Shown: positions 1 through 8,818 of the stretch, in pieces
Layout: every line of letters starts with the position of its first letter
How positions within the stretch are numbered: the first letter of the stretch is position 1
Assembly (NCBI RefSeq): GCF_900476375.1
Contig: NZ_UPPP01000055.1
Coordinates: forward strand, 59,859-123,858
Reading direction: 5' to 3'
DNA length: 64,000 bases
From: Allolucifera butyrica
Lineage (GTDB): Bacteria; Bacillota; Negativicutes; Sporomusales; UPPP01
The notes under the pieces: model-generated
Told to the model about the DNA's origin: nothing
Databases searched by the model: none
The model's input: only the letters and a program-made list of their open reading frames with translations
Position numbers and translations under genes: made by a program

Positions 1-1
1 G

Positions 2-328
2 TATTTAATGGTCTGGTTTGGTATTATCGGGATTGCCGCCGGCGTACGCCGCAATTCCCACATGGCGCTGCATTTTTTTGCCGATAAGTTTCCGGCCGGA
101 ATGCAGAAGGGACTGACGATAATTAAGTATTTGCTTATTCTGGGTTATACCGGTGTTCTCGTAAAGGAAGGCTTTGCTATGGTCCAGCTTACTATGAGCC
201 AAAAATCGCCTGCCATGGGTATGCCTGTGGGCTATGTTTACCTTGCTTTGCCGGTGAGTGCCATTTTGATTATTCTTTTCACACTGGAAATGCTGGTAAA
301 AGAACTCAAGAAAGGCAGGAGTAACTAA
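2..328 (+). CDS. TRAP transporter small permease (DctQ-like), 5' end outside window
   Basis: Small membrane subunit of a tripartite ATP-independent periplasmic transporter. The frame is open to the left window edge and the visible 108 residues are shorter than the roughly 160 usual for DctQ, so the N-terminus is missing. Visible are a Trp-rich, Gly-rich membrane segment followed by an Arg-Asn-Ser-His stretch typical of DctQ proteins, then two more hydrophobic segments and a Lys/Arg-rich tail. The stop lies one base before the large permease gene, so the two are translationally adjacent. Linkage to uronate catabolic genes suggests a sugar-acid substrate. That is inference; substrate is not readable from sequence. 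Confidence 0.85.
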   Translation, partial: YLMVWFGIIGIAAGVRRNSHMALHFFADKFPAGMQKGLTIIKYLLILGYTGVLVKEGFAMVQLTMSQKSPAMGMPVGYVYLALPVSAILIILFTLEMLVKELKKGRSN

Positions 329-329
329 T

Positions 330-1619
330 ATGGAATTTGGCGCATGGCTTTTGCTGGGAAGTTTTATTTTTCTGATGATTATCCGGGTTCCCATTGCTTT
401 TAGTTTGGGATTATCCTCCTTAATTACCTGTTTATATGCCGGAATCCCATTGTCGCCGCTTGCCCAGCGAATGGTTGCCTCGCTGGAGTCTTTTCCGCTG
501 ATGACGATTCCGTTTTTTATACTGGCCGGACATATTATGTCGGAGGGCGGTATTGCCCGGCGGATCGTGGATTTTGCCAGTATTCTGGTGGGCCGCATGC
601 GGGGCGGTTTGGCAATGGTAAATATTGTTGGCAGTATGTTTTTTGGCGGTACAACCGGGTCCTCGGTGGCTGATGTGGCTTCGGTCGGTCCGGTTATGAT
701 TCCGATGATGGAGCGGAAAGGTTATGGAACGGATTTTGCGGTTTCGGTAACCGTGAGCGCCTCTACGACCGGTATCATTCTTCCTCCCAGCCATAATGCC
801 ATTATTTATGCAGTAGCCGCCGGCGGCGCGGTTTCTATCGGCTCGATGTTTTTGGCCGGCTATATTCCGGGAATTCTGATTGGCTTGGGACTGATGCTGG
901 TGAGCTATGTTCTGGCTGTTCGCCGCGGCTATGCCAAAGAGCCGCCCAAGAGTCTGGCTGAGATTTGGAATGGCCTGAGAAACGGCTTCTTAAGTTTGAT
1001 GGCGGCCATAATTATTGTGGGCGGTATTGTAAGCGGCGTATTTACCGCTACGGAATCGGGCGCTATTGCCTGCGTATATGCACTGTTACTGACCATGTTT
1101 TATTACCGGGAATTGAAGTGGCGGCAATTGCCGGAAATTATGCGTAAGGTGGCCATTACCTGCGGCATGGTGTTTTTTCTGGTGGCCACTTCTTCCGCCT
1201 TTGGCTGGATCATGGCTTATCAACATATTCCGCAGACCGTTGCGGCCGGCATAAAGGCCATTTCGACCAATCCAGCCGTGGTACTCTTGATTATTAATAT
1301 ATTCATTCTTATTATCGGATTCTTTATGGATATGGCGGCATCCATACTGATTCTCACGCCGATCTTTTTACCAATTGCAACCAGTATCGGCATGGATCCC
1401 ATTCAATTTGGCATTATGCTTTTATTAAATCTTTCTATCGGCCTGATTCATCCTCCCGTGGGAACGGCCCTATTTGTCGGTTGTGCTGTGGCCAAGTGTA
1501 CTTTGGAAAGTACTGTGAAGGCAATATTGATGTTTATTCCCGTGCTGATTCTAATCCTGCTGCTGGTAACTTATGTGCCGGCTGTTACCATGACGCTGCC
1601 GAAGATGTTTATGCCTTGA
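330..1619 (+). CDS. TRAP transporter large permease (DctM-like)
   Basis: Large membrane subunit (429 aa, family-typical) that carries the solute channel and couples import to a sodium or proton gradient. The protein is almost wholly hydrophobic with about 12 membrane segments and family-typical Gly/Pro stretches such as FFGGTTGSSVADVASVGP near residues 105-122 and NLSIGLIHPPVGTALF near 365-380. ATG is preceded by a GGCAGGA ribosome site inside the end of the small permease gene. It works with the small permease upstream and the binding protein downstream. Confidence 0.93.
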   Translation: MEFGAWLLLGSFIFLMIIRVPIAFSLGLSSLITCLYAGIPLSPLAQRMVASLESFPLMTIPFFILAGHIMSEGGIARRIVDFASILVGRMRGGLAMVNIVGSMFFGGTTGSSVADVASVGPVMIPMMERKGYGTDFAVSVTVSASTTGIILPPSHNAIIYAVAAGGAVSIGSMFLAGYIPGILIGLGLMLVSYVLAVRRGYAKEPPKSLAEIWNGLRNGFLSLMAAIIIVGGIVSGVFTATESGAIACVYALLLTMFYYRELKWRQLPEIMRKVAITCGMVFFLVATSSAFGWIMAYQHIPQTVAAGIKAISTNPAVVLLIINIFILIIGFFMDMAASILILTPIFLPIATSIGMDPIQFGIMLLLNLSIGLIHPPVGTALFVGCAVAKCTLESTVKAILMFIPVLILILLLVTYVPAVTMTLPKMFMP

Positions 1620-1627
1620 TTCGGAAT

Positions 1628-1651
1628 CAATTCTCACTTAGTAAGTGAATT
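1628..1651 (+). other. hairpin in dctM-dctP intergenic gap
   Basis: CACTTAGTAAGTG is an inverted repeat that extends weakly on both sides into AATT. It lies directly after the large permease stop. There is no T-run, so it is more likely an mRNA stability or processing hairpin separating transporter subunits of different abundance than a terminator. Confidence 0.4.
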
Positions 1652-1733
1652 ATAGAATTGTTTCAGAAGGGAGGATCGGCGACAAGTTATTTTCTTGGGT
1701 GTTGGGTAATAACAATTTTAAGGAGGAGCTCAT

Positions 1734-2735
1734 GTGAAAAAGCAAAAATGGATTATTCTGGGGGCTGCAGCGTTGTTTGCCATGGTTAGTCTGGTGGCGG
1801 GCTGTGGCGGTTCCACCGCTAAAGCACCGGCACAGAAGGAAATCGTGTTGAAAGCCGCTGATGTTCAGCCGGAGGGATACCCGACCGTCGAAGGCCTGAA
1901 ATACATGGCTAAATTACTGGATGAGCGGTCCCATGGCCGCATAAAAATGCAGGTATATGCCGGCGGCCAATTAGGCGGTGAAAAGGAAACAATAGAAATG
2001 ACCCAAATGGGCACCGTGGCGATTGCCCGTGTAAACAGTGCGCCGATGGTCAGTTTTGCTCCCAAAATGGGTGTATACTCCATGCCGTTCATATTCCGGA
2101 ATGAGGACCATCTCTGGAAAGTACTCGACGGTCCGGTTGGTAAAGAACTATTGAAGGACCTGACAAGCGCCAATTTAATTGGTCTTGGTTATTATGATTC
2201 GGGTGCTCGCAGCTTCTATACCAAGAGTAAACCGATTAATACGCCGGAAGATGCCAAAGGGCTGAAAATCCGTGTGCAGCAAAGCAAGATTTTTATTGAT
2301 ACGATGAATGCGCTGGGTGCCTCGGCTACGCCAATGGATTACGGCGAAGTGTACAGCGGCCTGCAGACGGGGATTATTGACGGGGCCGAAAACAATCCTC
2401 CGAGTTTATATAGTTCCAAACACTATGAAGTGGCAAAATACTATTCTTTGGATGAGCATTCCATGGTGCCGGAAGTTATTCTCATGAGTAAGAAAGTTTG
2501 GGACGGACTGTCGCCGGACGATCAAAAACTGATTGCCCAGGCCGCATTTGAGTCCGAAGCATATGAAAGAAAAGCCTGGAATGAGTACACTGAAAAATCG
2601 CTGGAACAACTAAAAGCGCATGGCGTGAAGATTTCCAAACCGGATAAAGAACCCTTTATCAAAGCCATGGCTCCGGTTTATGCTCAATACCCGGAATATA
2701 AAGATCTAATCAGTCAAATTCAAGCAGTGAAGTAG
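1734..2735 (+). CDS. TRAP transporter substrate-binding protein (DctP-like)
   Basis: Extracytoplasmic solute receptor of the TRAP system, 333 aa. N-terminal hydrophobic segment ends in a lipobox (LVAGCGG), so it is probably a lipoprotein with mature Cys near residue 24. DctP features include GLGYYDSGARSFYTKSKPI with the conserved Arg around residue 160 that usually pairs with the substrate carboxylate, and GLQTGIIDGAENNP near residue 210. GTG start chosen: AGGAGG lies 7-8 bases upstream. An overlapping ATG two bases earlier is followed immediately by TGA and is not a start. A GC-rich hairpin follows the stop. Confidence 0.92.
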   Translation: MKKQKWIILGAAALFAMVSLVAGCGGSTAKAPAQKEIVLKAADVQPEGYPTVEGLKYMAKLLDERSHGRIKMQVYAGGQLGGEKETIEMTQMGTVAIARVNSAPMVSFAPKMGVYSMPFIFRNEDHLWKVLDGPVGKELLKDLTSANLIGLGYYDSGARSFYTKSKPINTPEDAKGLKIRVQQSKIFIDTMNALGASATPMDYGEVYSGLQTGIIDGAENNPPSLYSSKHYEVAKYYSLDEHSMVPEVILMSKKVWDGLSPDDQKLIAQAAFESEAYERKAWNEYTEKSLEQLKAHGVKISKPDKEPFIKAMAPVYAQYPEYKDLISQIQAVK

Positions 2736-2741
2736 GAAACA

Positions 2742-2765
2742 GGGCGGGCTTTGCCCGCCCGGCTT
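2742..2765 (+). terminator. hairpin after TRAP operon segment
   Basis: GGGCGGGC-TTT-GCCCGCCC perfect 8-bp stem, followed by GGCTTTAT rather than a clean T-run. Probably an attenuating or stabilising hairpin, since the uronate genes downstream have no obvious promoter of their own. Confidence 0.55.
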
Positions 2766-2807
2766 TATCAATCCGGTAGGATGTACAATATGGAGAGAAG
2801 GTAGCTT

Positions 2808-3893
2808 ATGACTTGGTCGGTCCGTGAATACGACGCAAAATTGAAGCGGGTCCGCGCGTTGATGGCGGAAGAAGGCATTGAAAATCTCTTAATTACCACG
2901 CAGGTCAATTTCCTATGGTTTACGGGCGGCCGGCCCTATGTCAACCCGGCGGTGGAAAAAGCCTGCGGCGATTTATTGGTGACTGGCGATAGTGTTTATT
3001 TAGTCGCTAACAATATTGAAGCCGGACGTTTAATAACGGAAGAATTGACGGGCTTGCCCATTACCAAGGTGGAATATGCCTGGTGGGAAGCGGCGGGAAT
3101 GCAGGATTGCCTGACACAGATTACCGCCGGACGAAGGGTCTGGACGGATGTTGAGCTGGGAGAAAAATTTGCCTCCTTACGCTGGCGGTTTGAACCGGAA
3201 GAATCAGAGCGATACGCCGATACCGGCCGGTGTGTCGGGAAGGTGCTGGAGCAAGTGGCCTACTCGGTAGAGCCGGGTATGAGCGAATTGGCCATAGCGG
3301 CTATGATCAGGGAACGGTCGGCCGAATTAGGGCTTAATCCCTGGGTGAATTTGGTGGCCGTTGATGAACGGGTTTACCAGTATCGGCACCCGTTGCCGAC
3401 AGACCGGAAACTGCGCCAGTATGTTATGCTGGTGTTGACGGCGCAAAAACAGGGTTTGTTTGCCGCCGCTACCAGACTGGTCCATTTCGGGCGGATTCCG
3501 CTGAAAGTGAAGCAGCGGCATGAAGCTGTGCTGAAAGTGGATGTGGCGTTTATCGGCGCAACGAAACCGGGTGCTGTGGTCGGAGATATTTTTGCCGGTG
3601 GACAAAAGGCCTATAAAACAGTAGGATTTCCCGAGGAGTGGCAGTATCATCATCAAGGCGGTATGGCCGGTTACCAGGCCCGGGAATTCCGGGGAACGGC
3701 ATTAAGCCCGCAGGTGGTAAAAGCCGGTCAGGTTTATGCCTGGAATCCATCTATTGCCGGTGTAAAATCGGAAGATACATTTATGGTGGGGGAAAAAGGG
3801 CCGGTTGTGCTGACCAGCTCAAAAAAATTCCCGCTGGTTGAAGTTGAATATAATGGCTGTTGCCTGGCAAGGCCTGATATATTAATACGCTAG
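2808..3893 (+). CDS. M24 (creatinase / aminopeptidase P) fold protein, probably not a metallopeptidase
   Basis: 361 aa with the two-part M24 layout: an N-terminal creatinase-like domain (about 1-140) with a Gly-rich YVNPAVEK region, and a C-terminal pita-bread domain (about 150-361). The C-terminal half keeps the HHQGG His region (near 285) and an SEDTFMV segment near 325 that corresponds to one metal-ligand Glu. The paired Asp residues that bind metal in active M24 peptidases are not apparent. It sits between a TRAP transporter and uronate genes, 28 bases before the IolB-like gene, so a role in sugar-acid or amide chemistry is possible. Function is not assigned. Confidence 0.75.
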   Translation: MTWSVREYDAKLKRVRALMAEEGIENLLITTQVNFLWFTGGRPYVNPAVEKACGDLLVTGDSVYLVANNIEAGRLITEELTGLPITKVEYAWWEAAGMQDCLTQITAGRRVWTDVELGEKFASLRWRFEPEESERYADTGRCVGKVLEQVAYSVEPGMSELAIAAMIRERSAELGLNPWVNLVAVDERVYQYRHPLPTDRKLRQYVMLVLTAQKQGLFAAATRLVHFGRIPLKVKQRHEAVLKVDVAFIGATKPGAVVGDIFAGGQKAYKTVGFPEEWQYHHQGGMAGYQAREFRGTALSPQVVKAGQVYAWNPSIAGVKSEDTFMVGEKGPVVLTSSKKFPLVEVEYNGCCLARPDILIR

Positions 3894-3920
3894 CCCTTAA
3901 GAAACAGAGGAGGAAGAATT

Positions 3921-4745
3921 ATGAGTTATTTATATCCGTTCCAAGCCCAAAAAGGCTACCGGGATGTTATTAAAGCGGGCGGGCAAACCCAACATACAGG
4001 ATTGGCCCTGTTGACCCTGGACGCCCGGGAAAACTACGCCGGGGAGACAACCGGGGAAGAAGCCGTATTGGTCATTTTATCCGGAAAATGCCGGGTTCAG
4101 GTCAACGATGTTGTATTTCCCAATCTTGGTTGTCGCAACGATGTCTTTTCCGGTCCGGCCGCCTCGGTGTATATTCCCATCGGCAGCCGTTACCAGGTGA
4201 CGGAAATTCAGGGACAGCGCCTGGAAGTTGCTGTGGCGCTTGCCCCGGCAACCAAAAAATTTACTCCCTTTGTAGTTAAACCGGAAGATGTTGTTGTTAA
4301 TCAGCGGGGGATTTTGAATTATCAACGGGAAGTGCATGACATTATCGTTGAAAATGGGGAAGAAATGGTAGACCGGATTGTTGTGGGCGAGACCTTTACT
4401 TTCCCGGGGAACTGGTCCAGTTTTCCGTCCCATAAGCATGATGTGTTCGACCTGCCGCATGAGACGGCTCTGGAGGAAATTTATCATTTTAAAGTCAAAC
4501 CGGTTGAAGGATTTGGCGTGCAAATCATGTACACCGATGATTTGTCCATGCGGGAAGCCTATATGTTGAAAGACGGCGACTCAGTGGCTTTGCCGAAAGG
4601 ATATCATCCTGTGGCGGCAGCTCCCGGTTTTCAGGTTTACTACTTATGGATCATGGCCGGAACCCATGGCCGCAAACTCATTCCGCATGATGACCCGAAA
4701 CTGGCCTGGATGCAGAATCTCGGTCCCATGTTGAAAGGACGCTAA
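3921..4745 (+). CDS. 5-deoxy-glucuronate isomerase family protein (IolB/KduI-like cupin)
   Basis: 274 aa, close to the usual IolB length of about 270. It is a double cupin; the FPSHKHD segment near residue 170 and the following LEEIYHFKV supply the His/His/Glu metal ligands of IolB and KduI isomerases, with another conserved block near 230 (LPKGYHPV). In myo-inositol catabolism IolB converts 5-deoxyglucuronate to the keto-gluconate, but no other iol genes are near. The neighbours are tagaturonate reductase and altronate dehydratase, so this paralogue may isomerise a uronate or deoxyuronate at the head of that route. That is inference. The start is set by GGAGGAAG. Confidence 0.82.
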   Translation: MSYLYPFQAQKGYRDVIKAGGQTQHTGLALLTLDARENYAGETTGEEAVLVILSGKCRVQVNDVVFPNLGCRNDVFSGPAASVYIPIGSRYQVTEIQGQRLEVAVALAPATKKFTPFVVKPEDVVVNQRGILNYQREVHDIIVENGEEMVDRIVVGETFTFPGNWSSFPSHKHDVFDLPHETALEEIYHFKVKPVEGFGVQIMYTDDLSMREAYMLKDGDSVALPKGYHPVAAAPGFQVYYLWIMAGTHGRKLIPHDDPKLAWMQNLGPMLKGR

Positions 4746-4759
4746 GGAGGAATATTACC

Positions 4760-6283
4760 ATGGCAAAACTTTCGCAAAAGCTGCTGCAAAGTGATTTTTC
4801 CTTTCCGGCCGGCCTCTCCTTACCGGCTTATTCGCCGGAACTGCCGGAAAAAGTGATCCAGTTTGGAGAAGGAAACTTTCTCCGGGCATTTGTGGACTGG
4901 ATGTTTCACCGGCTCAACCAGCAAGGCTTGTTTAACGGCCGTATCGTGGTAGTTCAGCCGATTGCCGAGGGACTGGTCGGCAAGCTGAATGATCAGGACG
5001 GTTTATATACGTTGCTGCTCAGAGGATTGCAGGACGGCCGGGCGGTGGAACAAAAAGAAGTCATCCGCTCCATCAGCCGGGGCATCAATCCGTATACCCA
5101 ATGGCAGGAGTACCTGCGTTGCGCTGGGAATCCCGATATTGAGTTTGTCATATCCAATACCACGGAGGCCGGGATCACTTTTGACGCCAGTGACCGCCTC
5201 GAGAATACTCCGCCGGTTTCTTTTCCGGGAAAACTGACGGCTTATTTATACCACCGGTTTCAACATTTTCAGGGTGATCCGTCCAAAGGCATGGTCATGA
5301 TTCCCTGCGAACTGATCGACCGTAACGGCGATACGCTAAAAAAGGTTGTTCTTAAGCTGGCTGCAGCCTGGAGGCTGCCGTCGGCATTTACCGAATGGGT
5401 TGAGAAGCATAACCTTTTTTTAAACAGCCTGGTCGACCGGGTGGTAACCGGCTATCCCCGGGGAGAAATTCAGGATATTTTAGCTCGTCTGGGTTATGAA
5501 GATGACCTGGTAAATACGGGGGAACTTTTCCACCTCTGGGTTATTGAAGGGCCGCAATCCGTTGGTGAGCGGCTGCCGTTTACCAAGGTGGGTCTGAACG
5601 TCGTCTGGACCGACGACATGACTCCCTACCGGACCCGGAAGGTGCGAATTTTAAACGGCGCTCATACGGCATCGGTGCCGGCAGCCTTTTTATACGGCCT
5701 GGAGACGGTTGGCGAAATGATGGACCATGCCGTTCTTGGCCGCTATGTCCGGCAAATTGTGGCGGATGAAATTGTACCGTCCATTGATTTGGATAAAACG
5801 ATGCTGACGGAATTTGCCGCCTCGGTTATTGAACGCTTTCAAAATCCTTATATTCAGCATTATTTGATCAGCATTCTGCTCAATTCTTCATCTAAGTTCA
5901 AAGCCCGGGTTTTACCGTCTATTTTGGAATACCGGCGCTTAACCGGCAAGTTGCCGGTTAAGCTCACCTTTTCCCTGGCGGCGCTTTTGGCAGCATACAA
6001 AAACGGCGTTGTTGAGGGAACGCAAATGAAAGTTATGCGGGGTAAAGATGAATTCACGATGAAAGACGATCTCTGGGTATTGGAGTTTTTCGCCGCTCTC
6101 TGGGCAGGCTTCGAAAGTACGGCGGCGGGTGCTCTGGAAACGGCGCAAAAGGCATTGGCCAATGCCGATATCTGGGGACAGGACTTGAATGAGATTCCAG
6201 GCTTGGCTGCCAAGACCGGCGACTATTTATGGCAAATTGTGAACGACGGCATGCAGGCCACTGTGGACCGGCTGGTCAAGTAG
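4760..6283 (+). CDS. uxaB: tagaturonate reductase (altronate oxidoreductase)
   Basis: 507 aa, member of the mannitol/altronate dehydrogenase family. It reduces D-tagaturonate to D-altronate with NADH in galacturonate catabolism. The family N-terminal nucleotide-binding motif is present as FGEGNFLRAFVDWM (near residues 33-46). The helical C-terminal domain includes the catalytic Lys/Asn/His region in RKVRILNGAHTASVPAAFL (near 292-310). The ATG is preceded by AAGGAGG. Gap to the IolB-like gene is 14 bases and to uxaA 21 bases, so it belongs to the same transcript. uxaC, the uronate isomerase, is not in the window. Confidence 0.93.
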   Translation: MAKLSQKLLQSDFSFPAGLSLPAYSPELPEKVIQFGEGNFLRAFVDWMFHRLNQQGLFNGRIVVVQPIAEGLVGKLNDQDGLYTLLLRGLQDGRAVEQKEVIRSISRGINPYTQWQEYLRCAGNPDIEFVISNTTEAGITFDASDRLENTPPVSFPGKLTAYLYHRFQHFQGDPSKGMVMIPCELIDRNGDTLKKVVLKLAAAWRLPSAFTEWVEKHNLFLNSLVDRVVTGYPRGEIQDILARLGYEDDLVNTGELFHLWVIEGPQSVGERLPFTKVGLNVVWTDDMTPYRTRKVRILNGAHTASVPAAFLYGLETVGEMMDHAVLGRYVRQIVADEIVPSIDLDKTMLTEFAASVIERFQNPYIQHYLISILLNSSSKFKARVLPSILEYRRLTGKLPVKLTFSLAALLAAYKNGVVEGTQMKVMRGKDEFTMKDDLWVLEFFAALWAGFESTAAGALETAQKALANADIWGQDLNEIPGLAAKTGDYLWQIVNDGMQATVDRLVK

Positions 6284-6304
6284 CACAGGACAGGGGAGAT
6301 TGAC

Positions 6305-7792
6305 ATGGCGCTGTTACGAATTCACGAACGAGACAATGTAGCGGTAGCGATTCGCGAAATTCAACCGGGTGAACGGCTATCAACGCCGGCCGGTGAAGTC
6401 GTGGCCTTGCAGGCGGTGGATAAAGGACACAAAGTAGCCATACGTTCCATTAAGCAAGGTGAGAATGTCATCAAGTACGGTTTTCCAATTGGTCACGCCG
6501 TGACTGATATTGCAGCCGGAGAATGGATTCACGTTCATAATCTGAAGACCAATCTGGGAGACATTCTGGAATATAATTATCAGCCTGAGCCGGTAAAACC
6601 GGAATCTATGCTATGGCACGAAATGTTCGACGGATACCGCCGTTCTGACGGACGGGTGGGGGTCCGCAATGAGATCTGGATTATTCCAACCGTGAGCTGT
6701 ATTAATAAAAATGTTCAGATTATGGCTCGCCGGGCGGCGATGGAACTGGCCGGTACCCGCAACCTGGACGGGGTCTACGAGTTTACTCATCCGTATGGTT
6801 GTTCTCAATTAGGCAAAGACCATGCCGCTACCCAGAGGATCCTTGCCGACCTGGTGAATCACCCCAATGCCGGCGGGGTGCTGGTTGTCGGCCTGGGATG
6901 TGAAAACAATAATATTGCCGAGTTTAAGAAAGTATTGGGAGATTATGACCCGGAACGGGTCAAGTTTTTAGTGGCTCAGGAGGTAGAAGACGAGATCGAA
7001 ACGGGGATTCAACTGATCAAAGAATTGGCGCATTATGTCTGCCAATTCCATCGTGAACCCTGCCCGGTTTCCGAACTGGTTGTCGGTCTGAAATGCGGCG
7101 GTTCGGACGGATTCTCCGGAATCACAGCCAATCCTCTGGTCGGCGCTTTTTCCGACCGGCTAATCAAGTGCGGCGGCAGTACGGTATTGACGGAAGTGCC
7201 GGAAATGTTCGGAGCGGAAACGTTGCTTATGAACCGGGCCGTGAATAAAGAGGTCTTCGAAAAAACGGTCCGGTTGATTAACAATTTTAAGCAATATTTT
7301 CAGTCTTATGACCAGCCGGTTTATGAAAATCCCTCCCCGGGCAATAAAAAAGGCGGTATTTCAACACTGGAAGAAAAGTCCCTCGGCTGTACGCAAAAGG
7401 GAGGCCGCAGCCAGGTTGTCGACATATTGGATTATGGCGATGTGGTGAAACAAAAGGGGCTGAACCTTCTTAACGGACCAGGCAACGATATGGTAGCGGC
7501 CGGTAATTTGGCGGCTGCCGGCTGTCAGATCATTCTCTTCACGACCGGTCGCGGCACTCCGCTGGGAACGGCTGTACCTACCGTCAAAATTGCCACCAAC
7601 AGCGAATTGTTCCGGCACAAAAGCAACTGGATGGATTTTGACGCCGGCCGGCTTTTAGCCGGGAAAAGCATGCAGGAGATGACGGGTGAGCTGTTTGATT
7701 ATGTACTGCAAGTGACATCAGGACGGTTGACGAAAGCGGAAGAACTAGGATTTCGTGAGATTGCCATTTTTAAAAACGGCGTAACATTATAA
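6305..7792 (+). CDS. uxaA: altronate dehydratase
   Basis: 495 aa, full length for UxaA, which dehydrates D-altronate to 2-keto-3-deoxygluconate. The N-terminal SAF-like domain (about 1-95) is followed by the large UxaA domain starting with DGYRRSDGRVGVRNEIW. Conserved segments HPYGCSQLG (near 160), GLGCENN (near 198), GLKCGGSDGFSG (near 262) and GCTQKGGRSQ (near 363) carry the Cys/Gly residues of this Fe/Mn-dependent family. It is the last gene of the uronate set; a strong hairpin follows. KDG kinase and aldolase are not in the window. Confidence 0.94.
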   Translation: MALLRIHERDNVAVAIREIQPGERLSTPAGEVVALQAVDKGHKVAIRSIKQGENVIKYGFPIGHAVTDIAAGEWIHVHNLKTNLGDILEYNYQPEPVKPESMLWHEMFDGYRRSDGRVGVRNEIWIIPTVSCINKNVQIMARRAAMELAGTRNLDGVYEFTHPYGCSQLGKDHAATQRILADLVNHPNAGGVLVVGLGCENNNIAEFKKVLGDYDPERVKFLVAQEVEDEIETGIQLIKELAHYVCQFHREPCPVSELVVGLKCGGSDGFSGITANPLVGAFSDRLIKCGGSTVLTEVPEMFGAETLLMNRAVNKEVFEKTVRLINNFKQYFQSYDQPVYENPSPGNKKGGISTLEEKSLGCTQKGGRSQVVDILDYGDVVKQKGLNLLNGPGNDMVAAGNLAAAGCQIILFTTGRGTPLGTAVPTVKIATNSELFRHKSNWMDFDAGRLLAGKSMQEMTGELFDYVLQVTSGRLTKAEELGFREIAIFKNGVTL

Positions 7793-7798
7793 GGAAAG

Positions 7799-7838
7799 AC
7801 ACCCGGCACCGCTCGACGGCAGCCGGGTGTTAGTGTTA
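7799..7838 (+). terminator. terminator of the uronate operon
   Basis: ACACCCGGC / GCCGGGTGT perfect 9-bp stem with a 14-base loop, followed by a T-rich but broken tail (TAGTGTT). Confidence 0.65.
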
Positions 7839-7868
7839 AGAGGGCATCATTATTACTTTATGCCAGAG

Positions 7869-7912
7869 GACTGGGAGAATGTCGCCATAAGTTCAGCGTG
7901 CGAAATGTGGGT
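7869..7912 (+). repeat. intergenic repeat family R3, copy 1
   Basis: A segment containing GTCGCCATAAGTTCAGCGTG is nearly repeated at 52303-52350 (GTCGCTATAAGTTCAGGGTG), and the similarity continues on both sides (CTGGGAGAA before, GAAATGTG after). It lies between the uxaA terminator and the SDR promoter. Function unknown. Confidence 0.5.
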
Positions 7913-7918
7913 TAATAG

Positions 7919-7947
7919 TTGGTCAAATGGCGATTTTTTGCTATAAT
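7919..7947 (+). promoter_or_regulatory. sigma-A-type promoter for the SDR gene
   Basis: TTGGTC, 17-base spacer, TATAAT at 7942-7947. It is 36 bases before the TTG start of the SDR gene and lies after the terminator of the previous operon. Confidence 0.55.
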
Positions 7948-7982
7948 AACGACAATATATTTTTTTAACGGGGGCGAAACAT

Positions 7983-8750
7983 TTGGACCGGAGGTTTGAC
8001 GGCCAGGTAGCGCTGGTTACAGGCGGAACATCGGGTATTGGTTTGGCGACGGCGGCGGGTCTGTTAAAAGGCGGCGCCAGGGTCGTTATTGCCGGACGTA
8101 GCCGGGAAAAGGGGCGGGCGGCCGTTGAGAAACTGCAACAGTTGGGATCCAGCGTACTCTACATGCCGGGTGACGTATCCCGGGTTGCCGACTGCGAGGG
8201 TCTGGTAAACGGGGCAGCAGCCTGCTTTGGCAAACTTGACGTTGTGGTCAACTCAGCAGGCTATTATGAAGAAAAACTAATCGCGGAAATGAGCGAACCG
8301 GAATACGAACGAATGATGGATATTAATTTAAAGGGAACGTATTTTGTGGCTAAATATGCTGCGGCAGTACTGCGGCGGTCCGGCGGGGGGGCTATAATCA
8401 ATGTGGCCTCCGATGCTGCGTTAACGGGCAATCTGCAGTGTACGGCCTATTGCGCCGCCAAAGGAGCGGTAACGGCTTTCACCAAAGCCTTGGCTCTGGA
8501 ATTAAGTCCTTATCAAATCAGGGTCAATTGTGTTTGTCCCGGTGACGTAAAAACGCCGCTTTTGGCGGAACAGGCGGCCCGGACTGCCGACCCGGCAGGC
8601 TATTTACGGGCTATGACATCCCTTTATCCTCTCGGGCGGGTGGCTGAACCGGAAGAAGTGGCGAATGTTATCTGCTTTTTGGCGTCCGGGGAAGCTTCTT
8701 TTGTGACCGGTGCCATCTGGACTGTGGACGGCGGTTTAACAGCCTGTTAG
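7983..8750 (+). CDS. SDR family NAD(P)-dependent oxidoreductase
   Basis: 255 aa classical short-chain dehydrogenase. Cofactor motif VTGGTSGIG at residues 13-21; NSAG near 89-92; catalytic Ser in NVASDAAL and the Tyr-x3-Lys pair in YCAAKG near 158-163; CPGDVKTPL after it. A C-terminal FVTGAIWTVDGG completes the fold. TTG start chosen because GGGGGCG lies 6 bases upstream. It resembles FabG/3-oxoacyl or sugar-alcohol dehydrogenases. Neighbouring uronate genes hint at a sugar substrate, but it has its own promoter and the substrate is not determined. Confidence 0.88.
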   Translation: MDRRFDGQVALVTGGTSGIGLATAAGLLKGGARVVIAGRSREKGRAAVEKLQQLGSSVLYMPGDVSRVADCEGLVNGAAACFGKLDVVVNSAGYYEEKLIAEMSEPEYERMMDINLKGTYFVAKYAAAVLRRSGGGAIINVASDAALTGNLQCTAYCAAKGAVTAFTKALALELSPYQIRVNCVCPGDVKTPLLAEQAARTADPAGYLRAMTSLYPLGRVAEPEEVANVICFLASGEASFVTGAIWTVDGGLTAC

Positions 8751-8818
8751 CTTGTTGTGGATGAGGGACCGGACAGTAATGAAAGGAAATATCCGATGGA
8801 GAAGGGAATGCGAAGTGA

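Noticed and set aside
1732..1737. ATG directly followed by TGA before dctP
   Set aside because: A start-stop pair overlapping the true GTG start; no evidence of a regulatory role beyond chance.
3638..3841. 67-codon plus-strand frame within the M24 gene
   Set aside because: Overlaps the real frame, no ribosome site, low-complexity Gly/Arg content.
6614..6629. TGGCACGAAATGTTCG resembling a sigma-54 -24 element
   Set aside because: Inside uxaA coding sequence and lacks the TTGC -12 element at the right spacing.
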